A DNA stretch of 64,000 nucleotides, taken from CAVXWV01 sp963695415 (GTDB lineage Bacteria; Chloroflexota; Anaerolineae; Anaerolineales; UBA4823). Position 1 is the stretch's first letter; each line of letters starts with the position of its first letter. The stretch is taken from NCBI GenBank assembly GCA_963695415.1, contig CAVOGL010000024.1, forward strand, positions 124,001 through 188,000. Reading direction: 5' to 3'. Below, one piece after another: positions 9,399-16,912 of this stretch. The notes under the pieces were generated by a model, which saw nothing but the letters and a program-made list of their open reading frames with translations, had not been told where the DNA came from and did not search any database. Both the position numbers and the translations under genes were made by a program.

Positions 9399-11181
9399 AG
9401 CGCACCTTGGACCATACCACGAACAGGTATTGGCAGGATTGGATCAGTTGCGCCAGTCGCGCATCCTGCCGCGTATCTGGGCGCAGGACCATACCGTCTG
9501 GAGTAAGTCTCCGGTTGAGATCACTAACCGCCTGGGTTGGCTGCACAGCCCGGACAACATGCCAGCCGCGCTCCCCAGGATCAACATGTTTGTTCAGGAA
9601 ATCCGCTCTGCAGGTTTTACCCACGCCCTGCTGCTGGGCATGGGCGGCTCCAGCCTGGCGCCTGAAATGTTCCGTAATTCCTTCGGCGTCAGGGCAGGTT
9701 TCCTCGACCTGGCGGTTTTGGACAGCACCGACCCGGGCGCTGTACAGGCGCAGGCAGCCAGACTCGACCTGCAGCGCACGCTCTTCATTGTCTCGACCAA
9801 ATCCGGAGGGACGGTAGAAACCATCTCGTTTTTTAAGTTTTTCTACAACCAGGTCCAGGCTCTTGTGGGGGGCGATCGGGTTGGGGAGCACTTCATCGCC
9901 ATCACCGACCCGGGCAGCGGGCTGGCGAAAGTGGCTGAAAAGTACCGCTTCCGGCAGGTGTTTGAAAATGACCCCAACATCGGCGGGCGCTATTCCGCCC
10001 TGTCCTATTTCGGGCTGCTGCCAGCCGCCCTGGTTGGCGTGGACCTGCAGCTGCTGCTGGATCGCGCCCAGGCAGCTGCCACCCGCAGCCGTCAGGGTTT
10101 GCAGGATCCAGGCGAATACCTGGGCGCAGTTCTCGGGCAGCTGGCTCTGGCGGGTCGCGACAAGTTGACCCTGGTGATGTCAGACGCCATTGCTGGCTTT
10201 GCCGATTGGGTCGAGCAGCTGGTAGCAGAGAGCACCGGCAAGGATGGGAAGGGCATCGTGCCTGTTGTCGGTGAGGCATTGGCTGCGCCGCAGGACTATG
10301 CAGATGATCGTTTATTCGTGCATCTTCATTTGAAATCGGATTTAACTCAGACCGGTCTTGAGCATCAAGCTCAAGCTGAGCCTCAAGCTCAAGCTGAGCC
10401 CAAAGCTCAAGCTGAGCCCAAAGCTCAAGCTGAGCCTCAGGCTCAAGCTGAGCCCGATGCCTTGCATGCGTTGCAGCAGGCAGGTCATCCCGTTATCCAC
10501 ATGCAGCTGGAGGATGTCTACGACCTCGGCGCCCAGATATTCATCTGGGAAATCGCCACCGCAGTTGCCGGTCACTGCCTGGGCATCCAGCCCTTCGACC
10601 AGCCAGATGTTGAGTCTGCCAAGGTCCTCGCCCGGCAGATGGTCTCTCAATACCAGCAGGATGGTGCCCTCCCCAAACAAGAACCGGATTTTCAGCAGGG
10701 AGGAATCAGTATTTTCGCCGGTCCTTCAATGAGCTTTTCCTCAGACGCGCCGGGCGAGATCCTGCGCCAATTCCTGGCTTCGGCGCGCCCGGGCGATTAC
10801 GTCTCCCTCCAGGCTTACCTCCAGCCTCTGCCGGAAATCGATGCCATGTTGAATCGCCTGCGCGCGCATATCCGCTTGAAGACGCGGCTGGCGACCACCC
10901 TTGGCTACGGTCCCCGCTTCCTGCATTCCACCGGGCAGCTGCACAAAGGCGATGCAGGCAATGGCTTGTTTATCCAGTTCACACACGTGCCCTCGCACGA
11001 CTTGCCCATCCCGGATGAGGCTGGTTCAAGCGGTACAGCCATCAGCTTTGGCGTGCTCGAGCTTGCCCAGGCAATGGGCGACCGCCAGGCATTGCTGGAC
11101 AAGCGCCGCCGCATCATCCGCTTCCATTTCGAGGGGAATGCGCTCAAGGCGCTTGAAGAGCTGATCAGCCAGTTGCAGTGA
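9385..11181 (+). CDS. pgi: Glucose-6-phosphate isomerase (Tal-Pgi-fusion type)
   Basis: This 598-residue enzyme interconverts glucose-6-phosphate and fructose-6-phosphate. It resembles the PGI half of bifunctional Tal-Pgi proteins: two SIS domains with LLGMGGSSLAPEMFRN near residue 85 and STKSGGTVETISFFKFF near 140, and a long C-terminal part (FLHSTGQLHKGDAGNG) after residue 510. It starts inside the last codons of tal. A five-unit AQAEP-type repeat is inserted near residue 328, between the SIS domains, and is absent from relatives as I remember them. No frameshift is seen. Pentose phosphates and glycolysis would be joined by this operon. Confidence 0.92.
   Translation: MNQLKAHLGPYHEQVLAGLDQLRQSRILPRIWAQDHTVWSKSPVEITNRLGWLHSPDNMPAALPRINMFVQEIRSAGFTHALLLGMGGSSLAPEMFRNSFGVRAGFLDLAVLDSTDPGAVQAQAARLDLQRTLFIVSTKSGGTVETISFFKFFYNQVQALVGGDRVGEHFIAITDPGSGLAKVAEKYRFRQVFENDPNIGGRYSALSYFGLLPAALVGVDLQLLLDRAQAAATRSRQGLQDPGEYLGAVLGQLALAGRDKLTLVMSDAIAGFADWVEQLVAESTGKDGKGIVPVVGEALAAPQDYADDRLFVHLHLKSDLTQTGLEHQAQAEPQAQAEPKAQAEPKAQAEPQAQAEPDALHALQQAGHPVIHMQLEDVYDLGAQIFIWEIATAVAGHCLGIQPFDQPDVESAKVLARQMVSQYQQDGALPKQEPDFQQGGISIFAGPSMSFSSDAPGEILRQFLASARPGDYVSLQAYLQPLPEIDAMLNRLRAHIRLKTRLATTLGYGPRFLHSTGQLHKGDAGNGLFIQFTHVPSHDLPIPDEAGSSGTAISFGVLELAQAMGDRQALLDKRRRIIRFHFEGNALKALEELISQLQ
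10366..10455 (+). repeat. Five tandem 18-bp units in pgi coding for (Q/K)AQAEP
   Basis: Five in-frame 18-bp units encode QAQAEP, QAQAEP, KAQAEP, KAQAEP and QAQAEP. They differ only at a few bases, and nearly all codons are identical (GCT, CAA, GAG), which points to recent slippage expansion of a surface loop in the isomerase. Confidence 0.95.
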
Positions 11182-11246
11182 TCCTGGAAAGGGAAAGTTG
11201 TGTTTGTGTATAGTAGTAGAGATAAATTGCTGGCAGGTTGGCTTCG

Positions 11247-11558
11247 ACCGGAAGGATGTGCGAATGAAGAAAATATCCAGGCGTGAATTTATCAGGCTCG
11301 CGGCCGCTGGATTCGGCGCCCTTGCGCTTGAGCCGCTGCTCTCCGCCTGCGAGCGGGTGCCTCCAACCGGGCTGCCTGCTGCCCAGTCGCCCACCGCAGC
11401 GGCAACGTCCAGCCCCACTCCCCAACCCTCATCCACCTCAACCCCCGAGCCTACCCTCGAACCGACAGCCACCCCCACGTTCACCCCGCAGCCAACCGAG
11501 ACGCCGACACCGACCGCAACGATGCCGCCACCGCCGGAGCCGGTGGGGCTTATGGACG
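11247..11558 (+). repeat. 312-bp signal/linker cassette, copy A (partner 14088-14399)
   Basis: This copy runs from just before the ribosome-binding site through the Tat/lipobox signal and P/T linker of the lipoprotein at 11264. By my reading it differs from copy B at five of 312 positions with no indel. Both copies end at the same codon (GLMD), after which the sequences are unrelated. Confidence 0.93.
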
Positions 11559-12328
11559 AAAACGCCGCCCGCACTGACTATGACGGGGAGACCTGGACGG
11601 TGTACAACCAGAACGGTCAGGTAACTGCCAGGTGGAACCCGGAAACCGAAGACTGGGACTACAATCCCGAAAACATGACCCGGAAAATTGCGGTTTTTGG
11701 CAGGGCTGAAATGTTTGGCATACCGACTATCCCCGCTGAGATGACCCAATTCATGCCAGTTGACCCCGAGGACAAGCAGGACTTGATGTTTAGGGTGCAG
11801 GACGAAAACGGCAACCTGATCCCGGCACCCTTTGGGTTTGTCAGGACATCAGGCAAAGACACCGCAAATACTGTAGCTGAAATTTTTCTGCTCAGGTACA
11901 GGGGGCTGGTACAGGGGAAGGATATGGGGCCATACAAGAATTGGTTTGCGGTCCTGGAATGCCCGATTTCGCCTGACCGGTCTGTATTTGTGCTCCACTG
12001 GCTGACAGATCAGGAAAACAGTGAAGGTTCAGCGGTAACAGTAGATAGAGACCTGACACCCTTATTTGCAGGAGAGCCACTTAATAATACAATTATAAAT
12101 AGCAAAGTAAGTAGAATTTCGCAGGCGGAAGTGCTGGAAATTTTCCGGAATTTTGAAGTCGGCCGGCAGCTGCTGCAGTTTTATCATAATGTCAAAGACG
12201 GTCCTCAATCTGAGCCGGTGAGAAGCCTGAAGGAGGCCATACTAAGCGGGACAGTTCCCCTAAACACAACCATAGATCATGATAATGGTACTATATTTGG
12301 TGATGATCTTCATTTTTTCAAAAAATAA
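11264..12328 (+). CDS. Tat-type lipoprotein with P/T linker and unknown C-terminal module
   Basis: This protein has 354 residues from the ATG at 11264, chosen because MKKISRREFIRLAAAGFG is a complete twin-arginine signal and the other two lipoproteins start identically. A lipobox (PLLSAC, Cys near 27) is followed by a 70-residue P/T/S linker (about 32-98). A globular part (about 100-354) begins at DYDGETWTVYNQNGQVTARW. That part matches no family I know; it has no obvious catalytic motif and ends in a charged tail. It is probably exported folded and anchored outside. The N-terminal third is nearly identical in DNA to the lipoprotein at 14105, which carries a different module. A longer start at 11198 would spoil the signal peptide. 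Confidence 0.75.
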   Translation: MKKISRREFIRLAAAGFGALALEPLLSACERVPPTGLPAAQSPTAAATSSPTPQPSSTSTPEPTLEPTATPTFTPQPTETPTPTATMPPPPEPVGLMDENAARTDYDGETWTVYNQNGQVTARWNPETEDWDYNPENMTRKIAVFGRAEMFGIPTIPAEMTQFMPVDPEDKQDLMFRVQDENGNLIPAPFGFVRTSGKDTANTVAEIFLLRYRGLVQGKDMGPYKNWFAVLECPISPDRSVFVLHWLTDQENSEGSAVTVDRDLTPLFAGEPLNNTIINSKVSRISQAEVLEIFRNFEVGRQLLQFYHNVKDGPQSEPVRSLKEAILSGTVPLNTTIDHDNGTIFGDDLHFFKK

Positions 12329-12419
12329 ACAATAATTGTCTTGCTGGGGAGCAGGTTTCTAAAAACAACATAGGAGTTCAATATTGTATCCGGGCGGGTA
12401 TCTGCTAAACTAGGAATAT

Positions 12420-13013
12420 ATGGGTGAACTCAGGCTTCCAAGGGCGGTATATTCAGCGGCTTGCTTTCTGCTAGCGATAGCCATCGTTCCCAAAATTTCT
12501 CAAACATATGCTGACATATGTTCTCCGACCAGGGTGGTCTACCAGCGCGCGTGTCAGAACTGATGCAAAAACTATATGTGTAAGGTGGAAAGATTGTGGA
12601 TATAACGAGGACTGCCGCGACAGTGGTGTCAGAACAACCTAAGCCGGCAGTGCGACACAAACGAAGACTGTAATTCTGGGGGGCCATATCCGACTTATGA
12701 CGGCCCCTGCGGCCCGGTCTGCCTGGAGGTGACCGACGACAGCGGCGGAGAGTATTGCGTCGATACCGGGAATATTGATGTACAGTGTACCGGCGAGTTT
12801 GATACTCCGAGCTGTGTTTACGCCGGACCTCTCAACGAGTGCGACAGATGATCCAAATGACGGTTCATGCCTGAATACTACTATAAATGTCAATTACGGC
12901 TGCTGGATACTGGAGCCATCAGTTGCTCCCAGCACTTCTCCCGGAGCTACAAACACCCCCAGACCCACTTCGCCACCCGTAGCTACTCCGACACAGGCAG
13001 CCAACGGCTGTCC
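12420..13013 (+). pseudogene. Decayed gene for an exported Cys-rich protein
   Basis: An ATG at 12420 begins a good signal peptide (LRLPRAVYSAACFLLAIAIV..), but the frame stops after about 47 residues. The continuation can be followed only by switching frames. CGYNEDCRDSG and CDTNEDCNSG are two related Cys-pair units. They are followed by GPCGPVCLEVTDDSGGEYC, then, in another frame, DDPNDGSCLNTTINVNYGCW and a P/T linker (STSPGATNTPRPTSPP). At least three frame changes and stops are needed. The parent was probably a secreted disulfide-rich protein with CxxNEDC repeats. The 3' end runs abruptly into a vapC fragment at about 13014, marking a recombination junction. Confidence 0.6.
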
Positions 13014-13083
13014 GACGGGCAGTATCTCCACCCCCTCCACGCTTTGCAGCCGCCTGACGTACTCCTCGATGGGCACGGAGATC
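13014..13083 (-). pseudogene. vapC (PIN toxin) internal fragment
   Basis: About 70 bp match the middle of the intact vapC at 15155-15224 with a handful of differences. On the minus strand they encode VPIEEYVRRLQSVEGVEILPV, against LPIEEYVRRLQSVDGLEILPV in the full gene. Neither the catalytic Asp-rich start nor the C-terminus is present. It lies directly upstream of mntA. Confidence 0.75.
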
Positions 13084-13122
13084 ACCGGCTGGTTGTGTTA
13101 AAATACGCTTAAAGGCTTGGTC

Positions 13123-13437
13123 ATGAAAATTGATATTGATATTGCATCAGAAACTATGACATCCTTCTGCCAGAAATGGATGATCACCGAATTATGTCTG
13201 TTTGGCTCCGTCTTGCGCGACGATTTTGGACCAGGTAGCGATATTGACGTTCTGGTTACTTTTTCTACTGAAGCTCGCTGGAGCTTGTTCGATCTGGTTC
13301 AAATTGAAAATGAGCTCAGCCAGCTGCTTAAACGGAAAGTCGATCTGGTTGAGCGAGAAGCGGTCGCACGCAGCCCGAACTATATTCGCCGGAAAAATAT
13401 TTTGGAGAGCGCCAAAGTGATTTATGCAGCGCGATGA
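13123..13437 (+). CDS. mntA: MNT-domain nucleotidyltransferase, antitoxin of a HEPN/MNT module
   Basis: This is a 104-residue minimal nucleotidyltransferase. The signature GSx10DxD is complete: GSVLRDDFGPGSDID (about residues 31-45), followed by a third acidic position in KVDLVE. In the type VII toxin-antitoxin family such proteins silence the HEPN RNase by adding AMP groups to a tyrosine next to its active site. The start at 13123 follows AAAGG by seven bases. It overlaps hepT by 14 bases, so the pair is coupled. The module sits among recombined fragments. Confidence 0.88.
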   Translation: MKIDIDIASETMTSFCQKWMITELCLFGSVLRDDFGPGSDIDVLVTFSTEARWSLFDLVQIENELSQLLKRKVDLVEREAVARSPNYIRRKNILESAKVIYAAR

Positions 13438-13771
13438 TAACGCTTACCTGCTGGATATCCTCATTGCTGCCAGGAAAGCAATGGGTTATCTGGAGGCAGT
13501 TACCTGGGAGGATTTCGAATTGAGTGAACTCCATCAGGATGCAGTCATGCGTACACTGGAAATTATCGGTGAGGCAGCTAACCGTGTTTCCGAAACCAAG
13601 AGAGAATCACTTCCGGAAATCCCCTGGATGCAAATCATAGGGATGCGAAACCGGTTGGTTCACGAATATTTCCGCATCAACCTGGAAGCTGTCTGGGACA
13701 CTGTGAAGCAGGATTTACAGGAATTGGTGAATACACTTGAACCTCTGGTACCGAAGGAAAATGAACTTTAG
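13424..13771 (+). CDS. hepT: HEPN-domain toxin (HepT-like RNase)
   Basis: This 115-residue all-helical HEPN protein was formerly annotated as DUF86. The ribonuclease motif Rx4HxY is intact in MRNRLVHEYF (about residues 72-81); the Tyr is the residue adenylylated in characterised HepT proteins. The opening DNAYLLDILIAARKAMGYL and MRTLEIIGEAANRVS are typical. With mntA it forms a complete type VII toxin-antitoxin pair, likely a phage-defence or stability unit in this accessory patch. Confidence 0.88.
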   Translation: MQRDDNAYLLDILIAARKAMGYLEAVTWEDFELSELHQDAVMRTLEIIGEAANRVSETKRESLPEIPWMQIIGMRNRLVHEYFRINLEAVWDTVKQDLQELVNTLEPLVPKENEL

Positions 13772-14104
13772 TCCAAAGACCATCATTAAAAATCTGTGGA
13801 AATCTGTGCCATCTGTGGTTAAAAATATCCACTCTAAAACATATCGGTATCTAACAGCCCGACATTCGCCTCATTCGCCCATTCGTTTCATTCGTATTAA
13901 AAACCTCCCCGGGCTTCTCGAATACATACAGCTCCGCAATCTCCATCTCCGCCGGGAGACAGTATCAATCTGCTTCACAGTCGTTATTCCCCAAAGGATT
14001 GTGACGATTTACGGACGAATGACACCTGACAGCGAGGCAGAGGTTTTGTATATTAAAAGCGAGGCAAGGATAGACTGGTTGATCCTAACCGGAAGGATGT
14101 GCGG
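13772..14104. other. Intergenic region made of dispersed repeats
   Basis: After hepT comes a periodic motif, CTGTG-type units ending in GGTTAAAAA (about 13791-13826). The 236-bp promoter repeat copy B (13862-14097) follows. No reading frame here resembles a gene. The repeat must carry the promoter of the lipoprotein at 14105. Confidence 0.6.
13862..14097 (+). repeat. 236-bp promoter/leader repeat, copy B (partner 15702-15936)
   Basis: It opens with four ATTCG units (ATTCGCC, CATTCGCCC, ATTCGTTTC, ATTCGTATTAAAA) and runs to the ribosome-binding site of the lipoprotein at 14105. It differs from the copy before the DUF362 gene by about eight substitutions and one A. Confidence 0.92.
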
Positions 14105-14399
14105 ATGAAGAAAATATCCAGGCGTGAATTTATCAGGCTCGCGGCAGCTGGATTCGGCGCCCTTGCGCTTGAGCCGCTGCTCTCCGCCTGCGAGCGGGTG
14201 CCTCCAACCGGGCTGCCTGCTGCCCAGTCGCCCACCGCAGCGGCAACGTCCAGCCCCACTCCCCAACCCTCATCCACCTCAACCCCCGAGCCTACCCTCG
14301 AACCGACAGCCACCCCCACGTTCACCCCGCAGCCCACCGAGACGCCGACACCGACCGCAACGATGCCGCCTCCACCGGAGCCGGTGGGGCTTATGGACG
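14088..14399 (+). repeat. 312-bp signal/linker cassette, copy B (partner 11247-11558)
   Basis: This is the second copy of the cassette described at 11247. It overlaps the end of the promoter repeat, so the two duplications share a few bases around the ribosome-binding site. Confidence 0.93.
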
Positions 14400-15023
14400 C
14401 GATATTTTTCTATGGGTGACACACAGGACCGTCCGCAGATATTAAGCGTTACTCCCAATATTATAGATATAAACGGTTTGGATGAGGCAAGCGGTTACAA
14501 AGATGTACGGATCGTGGCCACGTATTCAGATTCAGACGGTGCCAGCGCAATTGAGCGCGGATATGTAGGCATGTCGCAGTGCAGTATCAATCCGGGAGCG
14601 GCTTATGGTAGCAATTTCGAGCATAATTTCGCCAATTATTTCGGCGCTTACTATAATATCACCGGCGCGTGGGGAGGGGTGGCTACAAATAACGCCGCAG
14701 CTTTATGTGACGGAAACACTGATGGGTCAGGCTCCCCATGGACCAGCTTCTGGGCTGAGGCAGGTCATGAATTGCCCATGTCAAACCCCAACAGCATGAT
14801 AACCGTGATGAGCCACACCAGAGTGCCAAACGTAGTTAATAAAACCATTGACTTCATCTGGAATTTGAGAATTGACACCAATATCAGCGCCGGGACTTAT
14901 TACTATCACGGCATGGTTTCAGAGACGGCTGCAGCCGGAGGCAGCTATCAGAACCATGGCAAAGCCAGTTGGAGCGAACCATATTGGACTGGCGCGAACC
15001 CCTACCAGACCGTTTTTGCATAA
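14105..15023 (+). pseudogene. Tat-type lipoprotein cassette joined to a second unknown module, out of frame
   Basis: MKKISRREFIRLAAAGFG, lipobox and P/T linker are as in the gene at 11264, but the frame stops at 14419 a few codons after the cassette. An open stretch in another frame (14412-15023, 203 residues if begun at the ATG) continues with RPQILSVTPNIIDINGL, IERGYVGMSQCS, NNAAALCDGNTDGSG and FIWNLRIDTNISAGTYYY. It looks like a beta-rich extracellular domain with no family I recognise and has no ribosome-binding site of its own. One base change near 14395-14410 would make a single lipoprotein. So this is either a live gene with a sequencing error or a failed fusion. Its last codons overlap the 3' end of vapC on the other strand. 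Confidence 0.55.
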
Positions 15024-15382
15024 AACTCAGCCATCCTCCCATCAGACGTCAGCAAAGGACACTCGAAACGCGCCGCCAGTGCCACGATCGTGCGGTCTGC
15101 CGGGTCGCGGTGCTCCCATTCGAGGTTCAGGTTGTCCAGCCAATCCTGCACATCGACGGGCAGTATCTCCAACCCGTCTACGCTTTGCAGCCGCCTGACG
15201 TACTCCTCGATGGGCAGTGGGATTATCAGCTTCTTGCGCTTGACCTTCAGCCCAATTTCCCAAACTGAAATCGAGCTGACCAGGATGCGGTCTGCCTGGG
15301 AGATAGCCTGTTTTGCGGGTCCGGATAACGCCTCTGGGTCCAGGGTCCAGTAAAGCAGAGCCGATGTGTCCAGGACGATCAC
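15002..15382 (-). CDS. vapC: VapC-type PIN-domain ribonuclease toxin
   Basis: This is a 126-residue PIN-domain endoribonuclease, the toxin of a type II pair. Acidic metal-binding residues are seen in VLDTSALLYW (Asp5), SSISVWEIGLK (Glu near 42), DPADRTIVALA (Asp near 95) and LLTSDGRM (Asp near 112). It starts with GTG at 15382, immediately after the antitoxin TGA. A 70-bp internal segment is duplicated at 13014-13083. Targets of VapC proteins are usually tRNA or rRNA; this one is unknown. Confidence 0.9.
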   Translation of the reverse strand: MIVLDTSALLYWTLDPEALSGPAKQAISQADRILVSSISVWEIGLKVKRKKLIIPLPIEEYVRRLQSVDGLEILPVDVQDWLDNLNLEWEHRDPADRTIVALAARFECPLLTSDGRMAEFYAKTVW

Positions 15383-15616
15383 TCAGGCCTCTTCCCATTC
15401 AGCCAGGGTGGGCTCATTGATATTTTCCAGGTAGGTGACTTTGCCCTGCACCTTGCCAAACAATTCCTGAACGGAACTCTTCGGCTTGATCGGCGATATT
15501 TTCAGCACCGGTGTTCCGTGATCCGTGACGATCAACTCACCTCCGCTTGCTTCCAGCTCCCGGAATACTTCCAGCATCTTTGCTTTCAATTTGCTTTTCG
15601 ATATTGTATTTTCCAT
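15383..15616 (-). CDS. vapB: Phd/YefM-type antitoxin (VapB role)
   Basis: This is a 77-residue antitoxin. KLKAKMLEVFRELEASGGELIVTDHGTPVLKI is split over the usual Phd/YefM DNA-binding fold (about residues 9-42). The C-terminal tail (VTYLENINEPTLAEWEEA) is the likely toxin-wrapping region. The pair is probably autoregulated: upstream at 15626-15664 there are repeated ATAGTCATTA/ATGACTAT half-sites (CATAGTCATTACTATAGTCATTAT), a good operator candidate. Confidence 0.87.
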   Translation of the reverse strand: MENTISKSKLKAKMLEVFRELEASGGELIVTDHGTPVLKISPIKPKSSVQELFGKVQGKVTYLENINEPTLAEWEEA

Positions 15617-15625
15617 CCATGTACT

Positions 15626-15664
15626 CCAATATAATGACCATAGTCATTACTATAGTCATTATAA
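15626..15664. promoter_or_regulatory. Probable vapBC operator
   Basis: Two near-identical half-sites (ATAGTCATTA, twice) and a partly symmetric AATGACCATAGTCATT lie directly upstream of the antitoxin start. Type II antitoxins of the Phd class bind such repeats to repress their operon. The assignment is by position only. Confidence 0.5.
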
Positions 15665-15701
15665 ATCAGGAACTATTTACCTGTCAATATCACCTCTCAC
15701 A

Positions 15702-15936
15702 ACATTCGCCTCATTCGCCCATTCGTTTCATTCGTATTAAAACCTCCCCGGGCTTCTCGCATACATACAGCTCCGCAATCTCCATCTCCGCCGGGAGACA
15801 GTATCAAACTGCTTCACAGTCGTGATTGTCCAAAGGATTGTGACGATTTACGGACGAATGACACCTGACAGCGAGGCAGAGGTTTTGTATATTAAAAGCG
15901 TGGCAAGGATAAACTGGTTGATCCTAATCGGAAGGG
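15702..15936 (+). repeat. Promoter/leader repeat, copy C (partner 13862-14097)
   Basis: This is the same 236-bp element as copy B, with one A missing. It ends just before the GGGAG ribosome-binding site of the DUF362 lipoprotein. Downstream the DNA diverges, though the first codons (MKKISRR) are the same. Together with the vapBC operator it fills the 326-bp gap between vapB and that gene. Confidence 0.92.
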
Positions 15937-15942
15937 AGTAAC

Positions 15943-16912
15943 ATGAAGAAAATATCCAGGCGAGATTTTGTGAAGATTGCCGCTGCTGGTCTGGGCGCTA
16001 TAGCGCTCGAGCCCCTGCTCTCCGCCTGCAAGCCCCAGGAAGTGGCTGTTCCTGTCACCGCTCCAACGGTGCAGCCAACAACCCCCGAGCCAGCGAAGAC
16101 CGCAAACGGTCCCGATCTGGTCGTGGCGCGCAACCTTGAGCCGGAAGAGCTGGTGCGCAGGGCCCTGGCTGCCCTGGGAGGGATGCAGCGCTTCGTGCCC
16201 AAAGGCGCCAGCGTGATCGTCAAGCCCAATATCTGCGTGGCGTACCACACCTACGAATACGCCGCCACCACCAACCCCTGGGTGGTCGCAGCCCTGGTGC
16301 GGTTAGCCCTCGAAGCTGGGGCGCGGCAGCGTGCAGGTGATGGATTACCCCTTTGGCGGCTCCGCCGAGGAAGCCTACGTGAAGAGCGGCATCCAGGAGC
16401 AGGTGCAGGCTGCCGGCGGTGAGATGGTGTCCATGCCTCGCTTCAAATACGCCGAGGTGAACCTTCCTGATGCGGTTGACCTCAAGAGCACCCAGGCATT
16501 TCAGGATGCCCTCGACGCCGATGTGCTCATCGACGTGCCCATCGCCAAACACCACGGCTCTGCCCGCCTGACCCTGGGGATGAAAAACCTGATGGGGCTG
16601 GTCCTCGACCGCGGCGCCATCCACCAGGACCTGGGGCAGCGCATTGCCGACCTCGCCAGCCTGTTCCGCCCGGCATTGACGGTCGTGGACGCCGTGCGCA
16701 TCCTCAAGGCGCACGGTCCCTCCGGCGGGGACTTGAATGATGTCCAGCAGCTGGATACGCTCATCGCCAGCGCCGACATCGTCGCCGCCGACAGCTACGC
16801 CGCCACCCTGTTCGGCATGCAGCCCGGCGATATCGCCTACGTTGCCGCAGCCTCCCGCATGGGTCTCGGGCGCAGCGACCTGGAGAACCTCAAGATTGAA
16901 GAGATCTCGTAA
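15943..16912 (+). CDS. Tat-exported DUF362 protein (frameshifted)
   Basis: This is a Tat-signal lipoprotein (MKKISRRDFVKIAAAGLG, lipobox PLLSAC) followed by a short P/T linker and a DUF362 domain of about 260 residues: GASVIVKPNICVAYHTYEYA, LIDVPIAKHHGSARLTLGMK, MGLVLDRGAIHQDL and LTVVDAVRILKAHGPSGG. The frame changes at about 16325 in GCGCGGCAGC; removing one G gives GARSVQVMDYPFGG. So the frameshift is probably an error. DUF362 proteins often sit next to iron-sulfur proteins, as here with the polyferredoxin at 16896. Its biochemical role is not established. Confidence 0.82.

Noticed and set aside
10366..10455. CRISPR-like tandem repeats
   Set aside because: Units are contiguous, in frame and without spacers; they code for a peptide repeat in pgi.
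11026..11574. Minus-strand Gly/Val-rich frame with a twin at 14053
   Set aside because: It is only the complement of the duplicated P/T linker cassette.
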